Source: Planctomycetota bacterium (GTDB taxonomy: Bacteria; Planctomycetota; Phycisphaerae; WQYP01). Taken from it: a stretch of DNA of 14,261 nt. Both the position numbers and the translations under genes were made by a program. Under the pieces are notes generated by a model. The model was not told the DNA's origin. It was given only the letters and a program-made list of their open reading frames with translations, and made no database searches. Shown piece by piece: positions 1-6,796 of this stretch. Position 1 is the first letter of the stretch, and every line of letters starts with the position of its first letter. The stretch covers positions 1 to 14,261 of the forward strand of contig JAJYGE010000481.1 in the NCBI GenBank assembly GCA_021785155.1, written 5' to 3'.

Positions 1-14
1 ATGTTCCCTTCCTA

Positions 15-42
15 TTCGTTGTTCGTTGCTCGTTGTTCGTTG
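15..42. repeat. Heptanucleotide tandem repeat (TTCGTTG type, 4 units)
   Basis: Four consecutive 7-bp units lie here: TTCGTTG, TTCGTTG, CTCGTTG, TTCGTTG. The array sits just after the pilB stop-codon hairpin. It resembles the short tandemly repeated heptamers known from some bacterial genomes, notably cyanobacteria. Confidence 0.85.
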
Positions 43-74
43 CGAAGAATAAAAGCGACAGCTTTTATTCTTCG
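43..74 (-). terminator. Perfect 14-bp stem-loop across the pilB stop codon
   Basis: Positions 43-56 and 61-74 are perfect reverse complements, separated by a 4-nt loop (57-60). The pilB stop codon (65-67) and last Glu codons lie in the first arm of the minus-strand transcript. No U-tract follows; the next bases are CAACGAAC repeats. It may act as a terminator or as 3'-end protection for the mRNA. Function is inferred from position only. Confidence 0.45.
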
Positions 75-1888
75 GTGATGGTTTGTCGCACGACTTCTTC
101 GATGGTGGTGATACCTTCGTAGATGCCCATGAGGCCGGATTCGCGGAGGGTTCTCATGCCGCGCTTGCGGGCGGCGTTGCGAATGAGGTTGGTGGAGGCG
201 TGGGACATGATCATTTCGCGCATTTCATCATCAAGGGTCATAATTTCGCAGACGGCCAGGCGGCCCTTGTAGCCGGTGTTGTTGCAGTTGTTGCATCCGC
301 GGCCACGGGAAAAGGTTTTTCCCTTGATATCGTCGGGAGTAAGTTCCAGCTCCATAAGTTGCTCTTCGGTGGGCTGGTAATCTTCTTTGCAGGCCTGGCA
401 GATGCGGCGACAGAGGCGCTGGGCCAGGACGCCTTCAATGGTGGCGGTGATCAGGAAGGGTTCCACGCCGAGGTCCAGAAGACGGGCGATGGACGAAGGG
501 GCATCATTGGTATGGAGCGTGGTAAAAACCAAGTGTCCAGTGAGGGAGGCCTGCGTGGCGATCTCGGCGGTCTCTTTATCGCGGATTTCGCCCACGAGAA
601 TAATATCAGGATCCTGCCGCAGGATGGAACGGAGGCATTTGGCGAAGGTAAGGTCAATTTCCGTGCGAATCTGCACCTGCACGACGCCGTCAATGTCATA
701 TTCCACCGGATCTTCGGTGGTGATAAGTTTATCTTCGATGCTGTTAAGTTCATTCAGGGCGGCGTAAAGCGTGGTGGTTTTACCGGACCCGGTCGGACCG
801 GTAACAAGAACAATACCGTTGGGTTTGGAAATCAGTTGCCGGAATACCTTGAGGTCATCATCGCGCATGCCGAGTTTGTCCAGGTCCAGAGAAACGTTGG
901 ACCGGTCGAGAACGCGCAGGACGATACTTTCACCAAAAATAGTGGGCAGCACGGCCACACGTAAATCCACAGGGTGGCCCTGCACCATCAGGGGGATGCG
1001 GCCATCCTGCGGGACGCGGCGTTCGGCAATGTCCAGGTTGGCCATAACTTTGATACGGCTGGAAATGGCCATGGCGATAAATCTGGGGGGCGGGACCATT
1101 TCATACAACACGCCGTCAATGCGGTAGCGCATTTTGTATTCGGTTTCAAAGGGTTCAAAGTGAATATCCGAAGCGCGTTCTTTGATGGCCTGCATGAGAA
1201 CGGTGTTAAGAAGTCGCTTAACGGGGTTGGATTCAGCGAGTTCCTTGAGGGTATCAAGGTCAATGGAGTCGCCGCGATCCTGCAGGGCTTTGAGCGTGTT
1301 GTCGGAACCGATTTCCGACATCAGGGAGACCAGGGAATCCTGTTTGGTTTCATAATATCGGCCCAGCAGTTTGTTGACGGCGTCCGGATCGGCAATACAG
1401 GTGATAACCTTGAAGCCCATAAGGGTTTGCAGATCGTCAACGACGCGGAAATTATCGGGAGAATCCAGGGCGATGGTAAGCGTTTTGGTGGCCTCATTAA
1501 AGTTAATCGGCACGACGCGGTAGACACTGGCCATCTGGGAGGGAATGAGTTTGACCAGATCGGGAGCCAGATCCCGGCCAGTAAGATCAACGACTTCAAA
1601 GCCTCTCTGGGCGGCCAGGGCGAAGTTGAGATCCTTCTGGGAAATCATGCCTAATTCAACGAATACCTGACCGATAGGCGTGTTGATCTGCCGGGCCTTC
1701 TGCTGGGTCTGGACAGCCAGAGCCTGATGGACCTGTTCACGGGTAAGACGGCCCATTTTAATAAGCACGCGACCGAGGGGACGGTCTTTAAGCTGATCAA
1801 TCGGCGGCATGGAAGATGGTTTGGCCTCCGCGGGATTGGGCATAGGCTTGGGGGTGCCGGGCTTAAGTGGTTGAGTCTGTTCCGCCAT
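65..1888 (-). CDS. pilB: PilB/GspE-family assembly ATPase (longer paralogue)
   Basis: This 607-aa cytoplasmic hexameric ATPase should power type IV pilus or type II secretion pseudopilus assembly. A Pro-rich leader (about 1-36) is followed by two MshEN-like motifs with the pattern LGxxL....G......AL..Q (about 37-60 and 71-94), the rest of the N-terminal domain to about 180, and the ATPase core. Visible motifs are Walker A GPTGSGKT (364-371), Walker B region DIILVGEIRD (428-437, catalytic-type Glu434), a His box GHLVFTTLHTND (451-462), and zinc-binding Cys497, 500, 532 and 535. The ATG start has a GGAG Shine-Dalgarno 5 nt upstream. The gene follows pilT after a repeat-filled 275-bp gap. Its stop codon lies inside a perfect inverted repeat. 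PilB, GspE and MshE cannot be told apart by sequence alone; the pilT neighbour favours PilB. Confidence 0.93.
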   Translation of the reverse strand: MAEQTQPLKPGTPKPMPNPAEAKPSSMPPIDQLKDRPLGRVLIKMGRLTREQVHQALAVQTQQKARQINTPIGQVFVELGMISQKDLNFALAAQRGFEVVDLTGRDLAPDLVKLIPSQMASVYRVVPINFNEATKTLTIALDSPDNFRVVDDLQTLMGFKVITCIADPDAVNKLLGRYYETKQDSLVSLMSEIGSDNTLKALQDRGDSIDLDTLKELAESNPVKRLLNTVLMQAIKERASDIHFEPFETEYKMRYRIDGVLYEMVPPPRFIAMAISSRIKVMANLDIAERRVPQDGRIPLMVQGHPVDLRVAVLPTIFGESIVLRVLDRSNVSLDLDKLGMRDDDLKVFRQLISKPNGIVLVTGPTGSGKTTTLYAALNELNSIEDKLITTEDPVEYDIDGVVQVQIRTEIDLTFAKCLRSILRQDPDIILVGEIRDKETAEIATQASLTGHLVFTTLHTNDAPSSIARLLDLGVEPFLITATIEGVLAQRLCRRICQACKEDYQPTEEQLMELELTPDDIKGKTFSRGRGCNNCNNTGYKGRLAVCEIMTLDDEMREMIMSHASTNLIRNAARKRGMRTLRESGLMGIYEGITTIEEVVRQTITEE

Positions 1889-1905
1889 GATTACTCCGAA
1901 ATAGT

Positions 1906-1921
1906 GCGGCGTTGCCGCCGC
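1906..1921 (-). promoter_or_regulatory. Small GNRA-type hairpin just upstream of the pilB ribosome site
   Basis: On the minus strand GCGGCG-GCAA-CGCCGC forms a perfect 6-bp GC stem with a GNRA tetraloop. It lies 8 nt upstream of the GGAG ribosome site of the 607-aa ATPase. It could affect translation initiation or mRNA stability; no function is shown. Confidence 0.4.
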
Positions 1922-1955
1922 TCAAAGATCAATATTTTTGGGATTTCTTGTTTTT

Positions 1956-1983
1956 GGTCATTGATCTTTGATCATTGGTCATT
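1956..1983. repeat. Heptanucleotide tandem repeat (GGTCATT type, 4 units)
   Basis: Four 7-bp units read GGTCATT, GATCTTT, GATCATT, GGTCATT. They lie in the pilT-pilB gap and are AT-rich, unlike the GC-rich hairpin motifs around them. Confidence 0.75.
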
Positions 1984-2017
1984 AAATATCGGGTTGTGCG
2001 TTGCGTTTTCATAGTTC

Positions 2018-2046
2018 ACCGTTCGCGGCGGCACTATGCCGCCGGC
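2018..2046. repeat. 16-bp shared module plus 8-3-8 hairpin
   Basis: ACCGTTCGCGGCGGCA (2018-2033) occurs identically at 6961-6976. Here it overlaps a perfect hairpin, CGGCGGCA-CTA-TGCCGCCG (2026-2044). The 9-mer GCGGCGGCA inside it also occurs at 8158-8166 and, inverted, at 1913-1921. It is a likely dispersed intergenic repeat of unknown role. Confidence 0.6.
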
Positions 2047-2072
2047 TAAATACCGTCTCCTCGCCGTCCCTT

Positions 2073-2114
2073 CTAACTCCTAACTCCTAACTCCTAACTT
2101 CTAACTTCTGACTC
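2073..2114. repeat. Heptanucleotide tandem repeat (CTAACTC type, 6 units)
   Basis: Six units are in register: CTAACTC three times, CTAACTT twice, then CTGACTC. The array lies about 50 bp after the pilT stop. Related units occur at 6895-6908 and 6984-7004, always in the same orientation relative to the genes. Confidence 0.9.
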
Positions 2115-2163
2115 CTGCGTTCCGCGTATCAATTATTCATGGCCCATTTGGCACCGCGTCATT

Positions 2164-3309
2164 TTATCCTGCGGCGCGGCGCGAATGACCACCTTCCTCT
2201 TTTTCGGTATCGGGCCGGTCCAGCCGTGCCCCCATACGTTCGGCGAGATCAGCGGGATGGCGCGAACGGTCGATGGCGTCTTCGGCGGAAACTTTTCCGG
2301 CGCGGAATAATTCCAGGAGATGGTCATCAAGTAATTGCATGCCGAATTTTTTACCGGTCTGTATGGCCGAGTCAATACGGAATGTCTTATTTTCACGAAT
2401 CATGTTGGCGATGGCGGGGGTAATAACCAGAAACTCATACGCCGCCACAACGCCTTCCCGATCGCAACGGGGCAACAGGGCCTGACTTAAAATAGCCAGC
2501 AGCGTGGTGGATAACTGTACACGAATCTGTTCCTGCTGGCTGACGGGAAAGGCATCAACGACGCGGTTGATGGTGCTGGCGGCACCGGAGGTGTGCAGGG
2601 TACCAAAGACCAGGTGGCCTGTTTCAGCGGCGGTGATGGCGGCACTGATGGTTTCCAGATCGCGCATTTCACCGACCAGAATGACATCAGGATCCTGCCG
2701 CAGCACGCGGCGCAGGGCTTCAGAAAAGGTCGTGACATCGCTGCCCTGGCCGACTTCACGCTGGGTAATCATGCTTTTTTTATGTTCATGGTAGTATTCC
2801 AGCGGATCTTCAACGGTTTGTATATGGCGTTCAAAATTTTCGTTGACATAGTTGACCATGGTGGCCAACGATGTGGTTTTACCGGAGCCGGTGGGGCCGG
2901 TAACGAGAAACAGTCCGCGCGGGCGGCGGCAAAGTTCCGCACAGATCGGGGGCAGGCCAATTTCCTCGAAAGTCAAAAGCTTGTAGGGAATTTTCCGAAG
3001 TACGATGGAGACATGCCCCTTTTGCCGGAACACGGCAACACGAAAGCGGGACCGGGCCGAGCCATCGGAATTGGAAAACGCGAAACCAAAGTCCGTACTG
3101 CCGCATTCCTGCAGTTCCTGCTGGTTACGAGCCGGGGCGATGGATTTCATAAGCGACATGGTGTCTTCGGGCTCGAGGGATTTGGTGGCTAAATCCCGCA
3201 GGTGTCCATTGAGCCGCAATACCGGCGGGCGCCCGACATGCAGATGCAGATCCGAGGCATTCTTCTTGATGGTGGTTTCAAGCAGACGATCAATAAGAAT
3301 TTGAGACAT
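2164..3309 (-). CDS. pilT: Type IV pilus retraction ATPase PilT
   Basis: This 381-aa hexameric ATPase drives pilus depolymerisation and twitching motility from the cytoplasmic side of the machine. An N-terminal PAS-like domain (about 1-110, with SDLHLHVGRPPVLR near 19-32) precedes the RecA-like core. The core has Walker A GPTGSGKT (138-145), Walker B region DVILVGEMRD (208-217, Glu214), a His box (229-240), and AIANMIRENK (299-308), which matches the AIRNLIRE signature that separates PilT from PilB. The four-cysteine zinc element of PilB is absent, as expected. The C-terminal tail after about 350 is charged and extends slightly past the usual family length. The ATG has AGGA 7 nt upstream. The gene sits 100 bp after the shorter PilB-like gene and has an extended -10 promoter candidate of its own in that gap. 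Confidence 0.95.
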   Translation of the reverse strand: MSQILIDRLLETTIKKNASDLHLHVGRPPVLRLNGHLRDLATKSLEPEDTMSLMKSIAPARNQQELQECGSTDFGFAFSNSDGSARSRFRVAVFRQKGHVSIVLRKIPYKLLTFEEIGLPPICAELCRRPRGLFLVTGPTGSGKTTSLATMVNYVNENFERHIQTVEDPLEYYHEHKKSMITQREVGQGSDVTTFSEALRRVLRQDPDVILVGEMRDLETISAAITAAETGHLVFGTLHTSGAASTINRVVDAFPVSQQEQIRVQLSTTLLAILSQALLPRCDREGVVAAYEFLVITPAIANMIRENKTFRIDSAIQTGKKFGMQLLDDHLLELFRAGKVSAEDAIDRSRHPADLAERMGARLDRPDTEKEEGGHSRRAAG

Positions 3310-3374
3310 CTAATTTTCCTGTATAACCCGCAGCCCCAAGCCGCAGATGCTTACAACTTCACAACGCAGAGTTC

Positions 3375-3383
3375 ATTATATCA
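3375..3383 (-). promoter_or_regulatory. Extended -10 promoter candidate for pilT
   Basis: On the minus strand this reads TGATATAAT, a perfect TATAAT with the TGn extension of extended -10 promoters. No good -35 is present at 16-18 bp. Transcription from it would give a leader of about 60 nt before pilT. Confidence 0.45.
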
Positions 3384-3409
3384 CCGATGGAGGATAATTC
3401 ATGCCGCTG

Positions 3410-5119
3410 TTACTCCGCCACCACTCCCTCAACCTGCGTGACACGGGCAATTTCCTTGGGCGTGGTGACGCCGTTGAGCACTTTGACACGGCCATCTTCC
3501 AGCAGCGTTTTCATGCCATTGGCGATGGCCACTTTGCGGATCACCGAGGAACTCGAGCGTTTGTAGGCCAGTTCCCGCACTTCCGTGGTCATCATCATCA
3601 TCTCAAAAATGCCGATGCGTCCGCGATAACCGGTATTGTTGCAGGCGTTACATCCGACGCTGCGGAAAATTTTCTTTCCACCGAGGTCTTTGTCGTTCAT
3701 GCCCAGCAGGGCCATGAGTTTGCGATCCGGATCGGGGTCCGGCTGTTTGCACTGTTCACAGAGGGTACGAATGAGCCGTTGCGCCATGATCGCCTGAATG
3801 GAGGACGCCACGAGGAAGGGTTTGACACCCATGTCAATTAAACGGGTGATGGCGGAGGGCGCGTCGTTGGTGTGCAGGGTACTGAAAACAAGGTGGCCGG
3901 TAAGCGCGGCCTGCACGGCAACATCGGCGACTTCGCGGTCCCGGATTTCACCGATGAGAATAATGTTGGGAGCCTGCCGCAACATGGAGCGGAGAATTTT
4001 GGCGAACGTCAGGCCGATGCCTTCGCGCACCTGACACTGGTTGATACCGCTGAAGTTATATTCGACGGGGTCTTCGGCGGTGATGATTTTACGATCCGGC
4101 GTATTGAGTTCGGTCAGCGCGCCGTAAAGTGTGGTGGTTTTTCCCGAACCGGTCGGACCGGTAACCAGAAAAATTCCGTTGGGCCGGGAAATGACGCGCT
4201 TGAAGCGGTTGTAATCATCTTCTTCAAAGCCCATGCGTTGAATACCGATTTTGACATTATCGGGCCGCAGAATACGCAGCACCATGGATTCACCGTGGTA
4301 TGCGGGAAGCGTGCTGACGCGGAAGTCTATATCGGTTCCATCGACGGCCATTTTAATACGGCCATCCTGGGGTAACCGGCGTTCGGCGATGTCCATGCCG
4401 GCCATAATTTTAATTCGGGCGATAACGGAATTCTGCATCTGCTTGCGCAGGTTGTCGCGCTGCACGCATACGCCATCCACACGGTAGCGCACGCGGATAT
4501 TGCTTTTCATGGGTTCAATGTGAATATCGCTGGCGCGGGCCTTGACCGCTTCGGTGATAATGGCGGTAACCAGGCGGATAATGGGAGCTTCCTCGCCATC
4601 TTTTCGTTCATCCTTCTGGGAAACATCAATGGAGCTGCCGCGATCCATACTGATTTTTCGGATCATTTCATCAATGGACTTCTGCTCTTCGGAAAAAAGT
4701 CTTTCGATGTGCTTTTTTATTTTGCTTTTGACCGCCAGGCAGGTTTCCACCGGTCGATTCAGACGGAATCGCAAGGCTTCCAGTGTTTCCAGATCATTGG
4801 GATCACCAATGACAATGCGGAGTTTTCCGCCCTCTTCCCCCAGGGGCAGGACCTGATGTCGCTTGATAATATCGGCGGGCAGCAGGCGGAAATCACTGAC
4901 CGCCAGGGTGTTTTTATCCAGATCAATGTATTCCATGTCATATTGAATGGCCATGGCCTTGGTGACATCTTCTTCGGTAGCCAGCTTGGATTCAACGAGA
5001 ACTTCTTCCACGGGCTTGAAGGCTTTACGCGCATCTTCCATGGCCTTGGCGGCAGCGGGAGGTTTAAGCACTCCCATTTCCACGAGAACTTCAGTGACTT
5101 CTTTACGTTTGCGGGCCAT
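3410..5119 (-). CDS. pilB: PilB/GspE-family assembly ATPase (shorter paralogue)
   Basis: This is a second 569-aa assembly ATPase of the PilB/GspE family. The N-terminal domain (about 5-140) has the MshEN fold pattern, but its motifs are degenerate: VTEVLVEMG near 8 lacks the LG pair and the final Gln. The core has Walker A GPTGSGKT (321-328), Walker B region NIILIGEIRD (385-394, Glu391), a His box GHLVFSTLHTND (408-419), and zinc-binding Cys454, 457, 490 and 493. Ahead of Walker B, the usual QDPD reads QAPN (382-385). The ATG start has AGGTG close upstream. The gene begins 73 bp after the S1-domain gene with a sigma70-like promoter candidate between them, and pilT follows. Two such ATPases in one cluster suggest either division of labour or two assembly machines. 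PilB, GspE or a lineage-specific homologue are all possible. Confidence 0.92.
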   Translation of the reverse strand: MARKRKEVTEVLVEMGVLKPPAAAKAMEDARKAFKPVEEVLVESKLATEEDVTKAMAIQYDMEYIDLDKNTLAVSDFRLLPADIIKRHQVLPLGEEGGKLRIVIGDPNDLETLEALRFRLNRPVETCLAVKSKIKKHIERLFSEEQKSIDEMIRKISMDRGSSIDVSQKDERKDGEEAPIIRLVTAIITEAVKARASDIHIEPMKSNIRVRYRVDGVCVQRDNLRKQMQNSVIARIKIMAGMDIAERRLPQDGRIKMAVDGTDIDFRVSTLPAYHGESMVLRILRPDNVKIGIQRMGFEEDDYNRFKRVISRPNGIFLVTGPTGSGKTTTLYGALTELNTPDRKIITAEDPVEYNFSGINQCQVREGIGLTFAKILRSMLRQAPNIILIGEIRDREVADVAVQAALTGHLVFSTLHTNDAPSAITRLIDMGVKPFLVASSIQAIMAQRLIRTLCEQCKQPDPDPDRKLMALLGMNDKDLGGKKIFRSVGCNACNNTGYRGRIGIFEMMMMTTEVRELAYKRSSSSVIRKVAIANGMKTLLEDGRVKVLNGVTTPKEIARVTQVEGVVAE

Positions 5120-5151
5120 GCAACACCTGACAACAAGTTACGACATCACGT

Positions 5152-5179
5152 ATCCTAGTTTGAACGCCGGGAGAGTCAA
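5152..5179 (-). promoter_or_regulatory. Sigma70-like promoter candidate for the pilB-pilT block
   Basis: On the minus strand TTGACT (5174-5179) is followed after 16 bp by TAGGAT (5152-5157), 5/6 and 4/6 matches to the consensus. It lies in the 73-bp gap between the S1-domain gene and the 569-aa ATPase gene, 32 bp before the start codon. Confidence 0.4.
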
Positions 5180-5192
5180 GACCGGACATATT

Positions 5193-6503
5193 TTACAAGC
5201 CGCCGCGGAGGGCAATTTTTTTGGCGGGCTTGGCACCGGCTTTGGCCGGTACGTTGGCCGAAGCGGAACCGGACTGGCCGTCGGCGACGGTGGCCGGGGT
5301 CTGCGGCGCGGCATCGCGCCGGGCTTGCGCGGCGGAGAGGCTGATGCGTTTTTTCTCCAAATCCACCGCCATGACCTTAACCTGAATTTTGTCTCCGGGC
5401 TTGACCACCTGCCCGGTATGGGAAACCCGATGGGTGGCAAGTTCGGATATGTGGATCAACCCCTCCACGCCGGGTGCAAGTTCCGCAAAGGCACCAAAAT
5501 CCATCAAGCGCGTGATGGTGGCTTCCAGGAGCATGCCGACGGGAAACTCCTCCACTGCGCCGGCCCAGGGGTCTTTTTGCAATTGCTTGAGCCCCAGTGA
5601 GACGCGCTGTTTTTCATGATCCACCGCCAACACCATTACCTGCACGCGATCACCGGGCTTAACGATTTTGCTGGGATCGGCAACACGGGTGTGGCTCATG
5701 GCGGAAACATGCAGGAGGCCATCGACACCGCCGATGTCCACAAACGCGCCATACGCCTGTACACTGCTGACGACGCCCTCGCGAATCTGTCCGGTGGCCA
5801 GTTCACGCCATGTTTTTTCACGCTCCACGGCGGATTGCTGTTCCAGAATTTCCCGGCGGCTGACCACAAGTTTTCGATCGGAACGATTTAATTCAATGAC
5901 CTGACATTTAATTTTCTGCCCCACGAGGGCGTTGAGGTCGGAATTAAAGCGAATGTCCACCTGTCCGGCGGGCATGAACGCGCGGATATTGTTGATTGTG
6001 ACCTCCAGCCCGCCTTTGTTGGAGCCGGAGACCATGCCCTCCACGACATCGCCTTCATGGAGTTCATCCCATGAACCATGATTGACAGCGCCACGGCGCG
6101 AAAGCATGACCAGACCTTCACGATTGTCATAACCGGTGAAGGTGAAATCATAGTCCTGGCCGATGACCGGTTCTTCATCATGTTCCGTGAATTGTTCCAT
6201 GGGCACCACACCCTGGGATTTACCCCCGATATCCACGAAAATACTGCGATCGCGAATGGCGATCACGCGGCCACGACGATCACGGTTATTGGCAGGCTCA
6301 TCGGGGGAAGCGGACTTGGGACGCCCGCCGCGCATCGGGCGCGAGGGGTCCAGATTATCCTCCGCGGACGTTGCCGGCCGGGAGACCTCCTTGAGCAGGT
6401 CCTCCATGGACAGACCGCCCATGGCCTCGGAGACGGCCTGATTGATATCATCATTGGGTGATCCGGAAAGCAAGGAACCGGAGCCATTAAATTCGCCTGA
6501 CAT
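5193..6503 (-). CDS. Four-S1-domain RNA-binding protein (ribosomal S1-like)
   Basis: This 436-aa protein carries four OB-fold S1 domains, at about 76-136, 150-216, 237-305 and 321-390. Domains 3 and 4 are the most canonical (YGAFVDIGGVDGLLHVS near 251-267; FGAFAELAPGVEGLIHIS near 336-353). The first 75 residues are acidic and low in complexity, and the tail after 393 is Ala/Pro/Lys-rich with a basic end. S1 proteins bind single-stranded mRNA and help 30S initiation. E. coli S1 has six domains, so this is a compact S1-like protein; whether it is the main ribosomal S1 cannot be settled here. I chose ATG at 6503, which has GAGGG 6 nt upstream, over a TTG six bases earlier. A bulged hairpin lies in the leader. 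Confidence 0.88.
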   Translation of the reverse strand: MSGEFNGSGSLLSGSPNDDINQAVSEAMGGLSMEDLLKEVSRPATSAEDNLDPSRPMRGGRPKSASPDEPANNRDRRGRVIAIRDRSIFVDIGGKSQGVVPMEQFTEHDEEPVIGQDYDFTFTGYDNREGLVMLSRRGAVNHGSWDELHEGDVVEGMVSGSNKGGLEVTINNIRAFMPAGQVDIRFNSDLNALVGQKIKCQVIELNRSDRKLVVSRREILEQQSAVEREKTWRELATGQIREGVVSSVQAYGAFVDIGGVDGLLHVSAMSHTRVADPSKIVKPGDRVQVMVLAVDHEKQRVSLGLKQLQKDPWAGAVEEFPVGMLLEATITRLMDFGAFAELAPGVEGLIHISELATHRVSHTGQVVKPGDKIQVKVMAVDLEKKRISLSAAQARRDAAPQTPATVADGQSGSASANVPAKAGAKPAKKIALRGGL

Positions 6504-6531
6504 GAGCAACCCTCAAAACTAAAAAATGAAC

Positions 6532-6566
6532 CATCGGGTACATGGTATTTATTCTACCATCCGATG
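6532..6566 (-). promoter_or_regulatory. Bulged leader hairpin upstream of the S1-domain gene
   Basis: Two stacked helices are perfect: CATCGG (6532-6537) with CCGATG (6561-6566), and ATGGTA (6542-6547) with TACCAT (6555-6560). They enclose a 4-nt bulge (6538-6541) and a 7-nt loop. It ends about 29 bp before the ATG at 6503. It could be an RNA control element. Alternatively, the TAGAAT inside it (minus strand, 6551-6556) could be a -10 box with a dyad operator. Confidence 0.45.
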
Positions 6567-6585
6567 CGGCATAACGAAACTGTAC

Positions 6586-6602
6586 CGCTCCCGCCGGGAG
6601 CG
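6586..6602. repeat. 7-3-7 hairpin (CGCTCCC stem)
   Basis: CGCTCCC-GCC-GGGAGCG is a perfect 7-bp inverted repeat with a 3-nt loop. It has the same geometry as the three hairpins at 6797-6857 but an unrelated stem sequence. Confidence 0.6.
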
Positions 6603-6603
6603 A

Positions 6604-6639
6604 GAAGTTGGAAGTTGGGAGTTCGGTTACACGTTACAG
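6604..6639. repeat. Heptanucleotide repeats (GAAGTTG and GTTACAC types)
   Basis: GAAGTTG occurs twice, then GGAGTTC (6604-6624). After one extra base come GTTACAC and GTTACAG (6626-6639). The array directly follows the hairpin at 6586-6602. Confidence 0.65.
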
Positions 6640-6796
6640 GGGGGCCGACGAGCCGGGACGCCGCCGCGAATATGTCAGCCGACACATTTACTGTGCCGGG
6701 GATTGGTTCAAATATGAAAAGCAGAGAAGTCCTAATAATTGACTCATTAACTCATTGAGCGCAACCGCGGGCCCGAGTCACTGGTCCCCACGAACC

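Noticed and set aside
83..964. A long plus-strand open frame opposite pilB
   Set aside because: It mirrors the coding pattern of the ATPase gene on the other strand and has low-complexity Gly/Ala/His-rich content without recognisable domains.
2073..2114. A CRISPR-like array
   Set aside because: Units are 7 bp with no spacers, so this is a simple tandem repeat.
6526..6758. Short plus-strand open frames in the purM-S1 gap
   Set aside because: They run through hairpins and heptad repeats, overlap each other, and show no family likeness or ribosome site.
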